NCBI RefSeq assembly: GCF_021462225.1
Contig: NC_061804.1
Coordinates: forward strand, 40,549,975-40,613,974
DNA: 64,000 nt
Origin: Girardinichthys multiradiatus
Lineage: Eukaryota > Chordata > Actinopteri > Cyprinodontiformes > Goodeidae
Direction of reading: 5' to 3'
In this document: positions 50,401-57,740 of the stretch, piece after piece
Layout: each line of letters begins with the position of its first letter
Numbering within the stretch: the stretch's first letter is position 1
The notes under the pieces: generated by a model
Seen by the model: only the letters and a program-made list of their open reading frames with translations
The model's database searches: none
What the model was told of the DNA's origin: nothing
Position numbers and translations under genes: made by a program

Positions 50401-51019
50401 CCTCTCTGACAACTGTCTAAAAGAGCTGTCCCAGCAGCCACGTGGGGGGGGCAGTCCCTCTATCCTGCAGGCCAGTGGCAAAGCCAATGGTAACATTCTT
50501 AGTCAGTCTACCCAAAATCATAGCTTCCTCCACCTGCCCAGCTGGCACCCTCATAGTTCCCACAACTCAGGGCTTCCAAATCATCTAAGACCACTGCCCA
50601 CCCCTCCTGAAGGCCACAACCCCATCCGCCCTGCCCCATGGGTACGCCAGCCGGTTCCATGGCCCATCGCTCAAAAACGAGAGCCGCCTACTTTAATCAA
50701 ACAGGAGCCTGAAAGCCCCATGCGGTGGAGCAGTCAGGAAAATGATGGTGTGGACGAGGGTTGCGAGTCAAACCCAGACTCCCCGCGGCTTTCACGTTCC
50801 AACCCGATCCTGTACTACATGTTGCAGAAGGGCAACATCCAGCTGAACAAAGAGGCACCCGACCAGGCAGAAGGTGCCCGGCCTGTGTTCAGAGTCAAAG
50901 AGGAACCAGTCAATGACATGCACGCCTATGAACGCAGCCGGAGCTCCACCCCTCAATCACCAACCCACAATGACAAGCACAGCCATGATGGCCAGGGCTT
51001 GAGCCAGTCGTCCCAGTAA
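47438..51019 (+). CDS. nrip1: Nuclear receptor-interacting protein 1 (RIP140)
   Basis: A single intronless frame of 1193 codons starting MTHGEEPGPETHKDSAVL, nearly the same N-terminus as vertebrate RIP140 (human 1158 aa). RIP140 is a nuclear corepressor/coactivator that binds ligand-activated nuclear receptors through LxxLL boxes and recruits CtBP and deacetylases. LxxLL boxes are seen at about 21 (LEGLL), 133 (LASLL), 265 (LALLL), 390 (LLLLL), 577 (LMQLL), 770 (LQLLL), 882 (LSQLL) and 984 (LKQLL). The third box of the family reads LKGLM at 184, so it is degenerate. The C-terminal receptor motif PILYYMLQKG is at 1123. CtBP motifs: PIDLS at 454 and PLDLC at 663. A basic NLS (PKRRR) is at 920, and seven psi-K-x-E SUMO-like sites lie between 826 and 1156. 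A Ser/Thr-rich stretch at about 476-537 is longer than in mammals. Start chosen at ATG 47438; the preceding in-frame TTG is not used. Confidence 0.98.
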   Translation: MTHGEEPGPETHKDSAVLTYLEGLLMHPVVAGPGATAGGRSEASNSNQEQGNKAVGPLPLPTHEPAVPRAGTNGPKLGSSQHLKKARLLRSGAWNDPGNQRMCSPPVELNGQAGTLQNCALEGSPHAGESTLLASLLQSFSSRLQSVAMSQHSSKPSGECSSPSKAPATDKEQLPVYGTASSRLKGLMRKSKLQNHNNTPYSRRGHNQDKPPESPRSVHSATPPAAPTVAESVSCAERLKAVANMVKIRSSPAPSPKPSIACSQLALLLSSEAHLQQYSREHALKAQLSGRSASERLAAMANHQHGQDNRPSSVGGSSDTVSSLSTQNGMTTTTITTTLPRMAVTSPQSPSLQRSQNSPPTPPHAPSLPAREKRGFDTRPTRPPQTCSSLLLLLLNNHNNQKQLTKNGHLEDISGIPPPSGSSSVTSDSECSVHERGTTKDSSDAESSYSGCSPIDLSMRGRSSLQDRGPKNTPPFSSSSNSMFSSSTTVFSSPSVTISPQASTQPPTTSFSPSSMAVSSVSCAMSSSSSSFSTSSLDKLTESLINKWKPEPSRSTVSKNKEPEINPDPKSHPKVTLMQLLLERRNNEMANKSTGRQDLPLDITMANMSRKQPKGSILWEESPTKSPIERPAGPSQSLYSLSRDPSAALSPYSYPSPHVQSSPLDLCKSKTFPAEKASEPAFSASKLLQNLAQCGTTSTPPPIPSGKGLNQELNDSRPHALLERLNTPVNRTTPTPLSDGASGSSTPFSRKEPSPPSSQIENLLERRTVLQLLLGTGSAGATASRKDRPSGSGRGSAEMEGGCFERSPTASILCDSSNGTPLDVKVKSELTEEVGSSLIKSEDLSSKKRLSAYEKNSPLSDSQQELKTEPRPAEVIAKYGLLSQLLKQQTATYYTSAALQAESQSRQVKEEQRDYPNPSPKRRRIGSEQIDSLNNISSPGAMDSGNTSASSTFHVEPEQQRCLKEEELPPSETPTRESRGFNVLKQLLLSDNCLKELSQQPRGGGSPSILQASGKANGNILSQSTQNHSFLHLPSWHPHSSHNSGLPNHLRPLPTPPEGHNPIRPAPWVRQPVPWPIAQKREPPTLIKQEPESPMRWSSQENDGVDEGCESNPDSPRLSRSNPILYYMLQKGNIQLNKEAPDQAEGARPVFRVKEEPVNDMHAYERSRSSTPQSPTHNDKHSHDGQGLSQSSQ

Positions 51020-53250
51020 ACAGTTGTATCAACTAGAAAAACATACAAAGTGGAATCAAATCCATTGATTCCTTCTTGTTTTCATTTTTGTGTACCTTGC
51101 CAAGTTGGTTTGATGAGAAAATGACTTATCCCCTTTTTTTTTTTATTTTAATGAAAAAGTGTACCGCTGTCTCAATTTTTAAATAGCTCCATCATGGAAT
51201 GGTAGAAAAGTGATCCAACCAAAACTACACAGTTTAGTCCCTACACATTATCCATTATTTTGCACTACATTCATTTATGTAATTTCAAGTCCTCCTTTTT
51301 TATTTTCATGTTGTACACATTTATTTCTATCGCTGAAGTGTACATATATCAGTTTTAGCTGTGTTCTGGTTGTTGCCTCTCATCAAACATTTAGAGAGAA
51401 CATTTCAGGCGACATTTATTATTGACGATTCAAAAAAATGTTAGTGCTCAGCTCAGTGGACATTTTTTATTTTCCCTATCAGAACATTTTTCAGAAATAC
51501 AAAGCCCTATTAATTTTAGATGGGATTTCAGAAAAAGCCATTTTCAGATAGTTGCAGCGGCCTAATTTAAACAGTGCACCTGATAGACTGGTTCTAAGAA
51601 GGACCTTAAACCCAGAATTCACACCGCGGTACCCTCAGTTCCAGATTCTGCCACTATGAATGCTTTGTGTTGCTTTTCCTCAGGATTCAGGGCTGTGGGG
51701 AAGGAATTCATCAGTGGAGATTTGCTTACTGTGTTCTGCTTCTTCTTTTATTCTTTTTTTTTTTTGTGCTGAACCTTTAAGGGCGAGATTCGACAGTGCA
51801 AATTCAGGGCAACGTGTTTGCAGATTGTGCAGTTTTGAGCAGATGGGTCAACATGAGAGCGTGTGGCACTTACAGTTGAGCAACGCTGGGTAAACGGGTT
51901 TGTGGAGCAACAGTAAAAAAGACTGAGTGACTTATCTTGCCATCCTGGTTTAAGAAAAAGAGAGAGAGAGAACCACACACAAAGAACTTTGAGTGTGATG
52001 CACATGGCGCTTTTCTTTTCATGTAATATAAAAGACTACCTGGAGTGTGCACTATCGAAACTGAGCCCTTGGTGTCCTTTTTTACAGAATAATTTAATGG
52101 CATGTAATGAAAAAAAAAGTGTCAGTATTGTTATCTTTTCAGAATTTGGTAGTTTGTGCTTTTTCTTTTTCATAATTGAACTGTTGTGCTCTACATCTAT
52201 GTTTTATTTCCGTGGTAATCTCTTGCTCATAACACATTAAAAGAATTGCATGTTGATGAAGAGAAGACCACAGGTACTTTGTTTTCAGAGCAGCTGGATA
52301 CATGCACCCACCTGCCCACTAATCACCGAGACTCTTTTTGTCTTAAAGGGTATCTGGTATCTAGCGCTTTATTTTTAATCGTACTGTAATCTTTCACTCT
52401 GCTTTGTTCATTTAGTCTTGTGGTCTTTTTAATACATATACTTATGACATATGTCTCTTCGATTATTACTACGTTTTCACGATGGTTCAATAAATTGTGT
52501 AAATAGTACTTTCAGTATGAAAGATGACTATTTTGTAATGTTTGAAAAAAAAAAAGATATTGCCCTAGTTTTTAATGCCCTGAAATGTAAATACTGATTA
52601 TATGCGTACAAATGTACATACAAAGGCAGAGGATACTATGCCCATCTTTTTTTCCGGTTGTTTGTTCTTTGCATGTGTCTCTATGTGGTAAATGATAATC
52701 TATCCTGCGCTGTGTTGTGTAATAATGTCTGACTCTCCTCACTGCTGCCTGTTGCATGCAGACGCATGGGAACTACCTGTGTATCCCTACTGGTGATGGG
52801 GGAAAATGTCAAGTCTTAAAATAGGTCTTCTTTTTGTTTTGTTTTTTTCTAAATCACAGAGCAAAAGGTCGGCTTAGAATTATGAGCAGCCCCTTAATAA
52901 CAGCAGACTGTTGAACAAGCTGATGGAAAAAATAGTGTGAAAAATAAATGTGGATTGAATATTTTTGTGATTTTCATTTTTCTTTATTTTCTGTTACTGG
53001 TTAACAAAGCTCTGTGAATGAGCATGGGGCTCTAGTGGGGGGATTGACGTACAATCATAAATCTGCATTGTGCATCTAAGAAATACATTTGTAGCAACAA
53101 ATATATCTATATATATATATAAATATATATAAAAAGATGTTTTTTTTTTCTTTTTCATGTGAAGATCTGAAATATTTCATTTTTTATGTTTTCATTTTGG
53201 TGTTCATTTGCACTGATATCTTAAAAAATAAAGTACTAAAATGCATGACC
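51020..53250 (+). other. nrip1: nrip1 3' UTR
   Basis: A U-rich, AU-rich stretch after the stop, without open frames or transposons, as in other vertebrates where the NRIP1 3' UTR is long. Canonical AATAAA signals occur at 52489-52494, 52943-52948 and 53227-53232. The last is followed by a GU/U-rich segment and is taken as the distal end. Four TGTANATA (Pumilio-type) motifs lie at 51339, 52498, 52586 and 52613. The exact cleavage site and the use of alternative ends are inferred. Confidence 0.65.
53227..53232 (+). terminator. nrip1: Distal poly(A) signal of nrip1
   Basis: AATAAA with downstream GU/U-rich sequence (TGGGTTTCTGTTTTTCC at about 53260). Proximal alternatives are at 52489 and 52943. 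Confidence 0.55.
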
Positions 53251-54129
53251 TGTTATGAATGGGTTTCTGTTTTTCCAGTTTTGCTCTTTTCAGATGTTTT
53301 TTTTAACATTTGGGAAAGAAAACAATTTTTTCATATTACAGTACCTTGGCAAATAAATATGAAATTGCCATTGTTTTAGTAATCAGTTAATCAGGCATGA
53401 TTCTAAACTATAGTGAGGGGATTGCAAATTATACTGACAAAAAGAAAAGTTAGGACCTAAAAAGAATTGTCTGACTTGGACCGAACTGAGTGCACATGCA
53501 GACCAGCAGTGTGTATGGCTGTGATTTAAACTGGAAAGAGCTGGGATAACTAGAACCAGCTCCAGAGATGATAAGGGGGGAATTACAAGCGAAGATGGGT
53601 TTTACAGCCAGTCCGCCGGGACTCACTTGAGTGAGATTTTTAGATGGCACATAATGGCTATGCCTGATTAAGGGTGAATGCTTGTCTAAAGTCAACTGCA
53701 CTGAATGGGGAGCCTATGACTTTCACTCAGTGTTTTGACTAGGCCTGGGCCAGTGAGATATTCTCACCGTCTGCTAACCTTGAGTAAATACACCCTGCAC
53801 TCACAGTATCTTGATGTTTCCACAAACATTTTAAACAGATTCATGACATGATGCAATTTGGGGGGGGGGGGGTTAACAAATAGCATTATAATCATTGATA
53901 AGGCAGCTAAAATAAAATAAAATAATTGCAGTTGTAATAATGTTATAGTATTAATTAAAAAATTACACTCCGGCAAAAATATACACTTGCTTAATTTTAG
54001 GAGCAGTTTTTCCATTTTGCTCTGGTTAGTAGATAACTACTGTAGTTTTAAACCAGTATTACATTAATTGGGAGTGTTGATTAGATGGGTGATGTCCCTT
54101 TAGTTTCCAAAACATGATTGGCTGAGGTT
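53251..54129. other. Intergenic sequence downstream of nrip1
   Basis: Unique sequence with a G homopolymer of about 13 at 53860-53872. No gene recognised. Confidence 0.5.
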
Positions 54130-54245
54130 TTTGTGAGCAGGAATTTTTCCAGACAGTGAATATATAAATGTCTTCTTTCAGCCAAGTGAACACCCGTATG
54201 CAGTAATAGGTGGGGAGGGTGTAGCATGACGTCACGCTATATTCC
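54130..54245 (+). repeat. Dispersed repeat family A, copy 3, with a CRE palindrome
   Basis: TTCTTTCAGCCAAGTGAACA and GTGGGGAGGGTGTAGCA align with the other copies at 24.4 and 29.8 kb, but more loosely. TGACGTCA, a perfect cAMP-response-type palindrome, occurs at 54227-54234 in the part where the other copies differ. Confidence 0.4.
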
Positions 54246-55832
54246 CTACAGTTGGAGCAAACTCCAGCTATTTCTGTGGGAACATTTGACTACAGGAGTT
54301 GTATACTGGGAAATGTTAGTAGTTGGTATCTCTTCATACTGTACCTGCAAATGGGTCATGCCTAGTTTTAACAGGTTATTAGACTCTCCAGCAGCTGACT
54401 GTAATGATTCTCTCAACTCCCAAAGTTCATTCTAAATGTCATGAACCCTAGATTCAGTCATCTACATACATCTGCCTTTGCCACCACGTCAGCATCGAAC
54501 AGTTCCTCCTTGGCTCTTTGAACAACTGGACCTTCTGGCTGTGTAAGACATACCTTAAAAGAATATTTATATTCTAAAATATTATGAGAATATAATTATA
54601 AGAATGCTTATATTCTGAACCGTCAACACAATATCAGAATATGCAATAATAATAATGGCTGCTTGGACGCAATATTTATTAGTATATTATCTTTCAACTG
54701 TCAGCCATTCACTCTCTGCATATGTACAGTATACTGTATTTAGCCAAGAACCACAATAAAATTATGACCTAAAACCTAGCTTTTGCTCTGGTTCACATAT
54801 TTTAATGCTTTTGTCATTAGAAAAGAAAACTAACTTTGACTGAAAAGTGGTTAATTTGGTCTACGTTTGTCTTTGTGGCTACTTTTAACCCTCTTTTTAC
54901 CATGAGTTCTGCACAGACATGATCTTCAAGGTTTAGAATCTGCATTTTTTCTGCTTGTCTTAGCTGTAACTCCCACCCAAACGAAACAAACAGGTAAAAA
55001 AAAATCTCTAGGTTAAACCTGATATGTTTAAAGGCATGAGCCTGCAGTTAACTTCATTTAATTATGCTTAAAGTGAAGTCGAAGGTAGCATAGTCGGGTC
55101 CAAAGAAAGGGGAGACATTACCAATATAAATCCTCACAAAAACAGAAAAAAATGTGTTTGTGGGCAAACAGTTAAACTGTGTCTGCAAAGCTGGGGAACA
55201 ATAGTCTGCCCCGGGGGGGGGAAGAAAGGAGAGAAGGGGGAAGAAAGGGGGAAGAAAAGAGGGGATTTAGTGAGTTCGATTCCACCTGTGAGCATGTTGT
55301 TTATAGAAAATATTTATAATTAAAGTGTTTAAGTGTTAAAAGTAAACATGTCCATTTAAAAACTAAAATCATTGTTAAATGCATTATTTTGTGCAAATAA
55401 AAATGTCAGCAACTACTTAGCTATTTAGCTTTGAACTTAACTGAAAATAGAGCATTCCTTTGTCAAAATCCTTCATTTTTTAAGGTTCATAGTAACTAAA
55501 GTGTTCTTAATTTTATTTTTTTCAATGACATATTTCAATAAAGCACATTATACACATTCAAGTGTACTTTAATAACATTAATCATATCTAGCTTTTATAT
55601 TCATTATTTGCTGCAAATTAGTAGTTTAAAGTATAGTATTTTCTGGAAAGATGTCTTTCCTAAAGTACTTTCTGTGTTAAAGACAAGAAACTGAATATTT
55701 TTTATAGAACCAAATGTTTATTATTCAACAATTAAAACAGTGAGAACCAGGAAACAGGAGTAACTGTACACAATAAAACTGTTTGTAAAAGCTTTCATAT
55801 TTAAAACAAGACAAAGAGGAAACAGATTCCCA
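54246..55832. other. Intergenic sequence
   Basis: AT-rich with no gene or recognised transposon. A purine-only G-rich tract at 55213-55264 may form a quadruplex or triplex. The 3' end of the minus-strand gene probably lies in the last part. Confidence 0.5.
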
Positions 55833-55833
55833 T

Positions 55834-56901
55834 TTATTTTTGCTTTTTAATGTGTCCTAGCCAAAGCTCCTTTGTCATGCTTTCATTGGAGGGACAGTAA
55901 ATATGTCCTCTATACTGGCTGTGTCCTGTCTCAGCAATTCTAAACTGCCCACATTTTTTGCATGTATTGTGCAAAACCTTGCGGGTCAGTTTTCGGGGTG
56001 CTTTAGTGGGAGCCAGAGCAGGAGCATGTGGTGGAACACCAACCCCGGTAAGATGCTTCCCACAAGCTTGGCAGAACACCCTAACTTTCCACTGATGATA
56101 GGGCATCCACACCAGAAGCCGGTGGGTAAAAAAACGATCGGGTGTTGGTACCTGGTGGTAGATGAGGGCTGGTACAGGAGGCTCATACCACAACTTGAAA
56201 TCTGGGCGCACTTTGCCGGCATGAAAGAGGGTATTTCCCAACCATCTCTGGTCCTGTACAGGAATGGTCTTCCTCATCTCACTCGGCAACCAGCCAGGTC
56301 CTGCATCACCAGCTGCATCTGACTGTTGCACACATGCTGCAGGCTCCTCCTGGAGAGAACAACAAAAGATGTGGAAATCTGCATACATATATTTCATTAA
56401 AGATGACTAAAAACTTAACTGGTTTTATTAATACATACTGCTGTACTCACAGGTGAAACTGTCTGGCAGATGTGTGTCGGTGTTGTGGATGATGAAGCCA
56501 GGCTAGGGGTCCTCACAGAGGATGGAGGGGGGCCAGAGGTCCTCACAGAGGAAGGTGCCAGGCTAGGGGTCCTCACAGAGGATGGAGAGGGGCCAGAGGT
56601 CCTCACAGAGGAAGGTGCCAGGCTAGGGGTCCTCAAAGAGGGCAGAGAGGGGCCCGGTGGTTTCCGAGCAACCAAGTTGGGCTTCAGTGAATTCGTATGA
56701 GACCTCACCTTCATATGCCTCACTACACATACAGGTGAGTAAAACAGTGGGTATGCCTTACCTTCTGATAGAGAGCATACCACTTCTTCTGCCTCGGGGC
56801 AGGTCTATTCCCTGCCAAACCCCATCGCTGGAAAATCCCCTAAGCCTTGCCATCCACTCCTCATCTCCCAGGGCTTTATGGCTCTTTGGTTTGAAGGTCA
56901 T
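55834..56901 (-). CDS. Predicted spliced protein with DUF6729-like domain (307 aa)
   Basis: Three coding exons on the minus strand join cleanly: 56901-56762 (donor AAG|GTAAGG, phase 2), 56718-56451 (acceptor TAGTGAG|G, donor CCT|GTGAGT, phase 0) and 56349-55834 (acceptor TCTCCAG|GAG). The ATG is the first base after an acceptor (TTTTATCTTCAG). Residues 1-47 contain the charged DEEWMARLRGF. Residues 60-125 are a Pro/Ser linker of RTPSLAPSSV-type 10-residue repeats. From 155 the sequence (PSEMRKTIPVQDQRW, KLWYEPPVPALIYHQ, PTPDRFF, LLVWMPYHQWKVRV) recalls the DUF6729 family of fish multi-copy genes. C229/C232 form a CxxC, and C266/C269/H279/C288 form a CCHC-like knuckle. The function is unknown. 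It could be a host gene, a domesticated transposon gene or part of an unrecognised element. Confidence 0.6.
56497..56655 (-). repeat. In-frame 60-bp minisatellite in exon 3
   Basis: Units start at 56501 and 56561, with a partial third from 56621. They are nearly identical over 60 bp and are each built from two 30-bp half-units sharing GGTCCTCACAGAGGA. The unit is 20 codons long, so copy-number change keeps the frame and lengthens the Pro/Ser linker of the predicted protein. Confidence 0.9.
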
Positions 56902-57192
56902 CTGAAGATAAAATCAACAGATTTTTAAGAATCAAAGTAATGTTAGTGACAATTTTCTACAGTGTCAGTTAGGATTATATATTAAATCACAAGAAGAGGA
57001 CAATTATCTTTGTACATTTTACATGTGTTGGATATGTCGTTTTTTTAAATAAATCTGCCTCAATGTAAAATGAGAACATCTAATCGACTAGTTATGTGAG
57101 TAAATTGAACTGAAATACAATGTATTTCACGGTCACAAGAACAACTTCGTTTCACGAACGTAAAACAACAACAATTAAATATTTGTACTTAC

Positions 57193-57310
57193 AGTAAAGT
57201 TGTTTTTTTGCTGTGGGCAGAAGTGACAGCACAATGAAGCGATGTGGAATTTGTCTTTAACGATGACCAACAAATTCTATTTATTCAGCCGTCCTTGCAA
57301 CTTAATTTCA
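57193..57310 (-). other. Inferred non-coding first exon of the DUF6729-like gene
   Basis: A strong donor on the minus strand (TTTACT|GTAAGT, exon end at 57193) pairs with the acceptor just before the ATG (intron 56902-57192). The exon has no ATG, and in-frame TAG upstream closes the reading frame, so it would be 5' UTR. Its 5' boundary, about 57310, is a guess from the position of the CCAAT boxes. Confidence 0.45.
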
Positions 57311-57359
57311 AACAAAAATACTTTAAAGTTATTTTGTTAATCTAAAGAGGCCCGTTCAC

Positions 57360-57525
57360 CTTGATTGGCTGAGCTCCATTGTGAGCTCGTACGTGGATTG
57401 GCTCGTAGTACTTCGCCTTGATTGTCCATTGTGAGCTAGGACGTAGATTTGACGGTCCATTGTGAGACGAAGCGAGATTGGCTGATCCGTCCAAAGTGAG
57501 AATGGAGAGGCGGAGCTCATTGGAA
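57360..57525 (-). promoter_or_regulatory. CCAAT-box array, likely promoter of the minus-strand gene
   Basis: Four ATTGG pentamers on the plus strand (57364, 57397, 57477, 57519) read as CCAAT on the minus strand. Three of them are in AGCCAATC context, the NF-Y preference. Three copies of TCCATTGTGAG (57375, 57425, 57456) show that the block grew by tandem duplication. No TATA box was seen. The distance to the inferred first exon fits a CCAAT-driven TATA-less promoter. Confidence 0.5.
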
Positions 57526-57549
57526 GAGAGTTACAGTCTAACGTGAGCG

Positions 57550-57740
57550 AGGTACACTAGAGCCACATTCACCCAATCGCACTCACACATTTATACACCG
57601 ATACACAGATCGGTAGGCAACTTGAGGTTAAGTGCCTTGCCCAGGGGCACATCGACATACAGCAGGAGGAAGCCGGAATCGAACCCACAACCTTCCGATT
57701 GCAAGACGACTACTCTTCCTACTGAGCCACAGTCGCCTCA
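57550..57740 (-). mobile_element. tRNA-headed SINE (same family as 11.3 kb)
   Basis: On the minus strand it runs from TGAGGCGACTGTGGCTCAGT (A-box region) through a perfect B-box GGTTCGATTCC to TGCCCCTGGGCAAGGCACTT and GTGCGATTGGGTGAATGTGG. The 3' tail seen in the 11.3-kb copy is missing. It lies immediately upstream of the CCAAT array. Confidence 0.85.

Noticed and set aside
55903..56322. 139-codon plus-strand frame opposite the DUF6729-like exon
   Set aside because: Antisense shadow; the minus-strand reading has splice sites, domain-like motifs and zinc-knuckle spacing.
56722..56725. Alternative acceptor GTAG four bases upstream of the chosen exon 3 start
   Set aside because: It would shift the frame and lead to a stop within about 35 codons. 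The acceptor at 56719 keeps the frame through the repeats and into exon 4.
57650..57740. Possible tRNA gene on the minus strand
   Set aside because: Intact B-box but no foldable tRNA. It belongs to the SINE family also seen at 11.3 kb.
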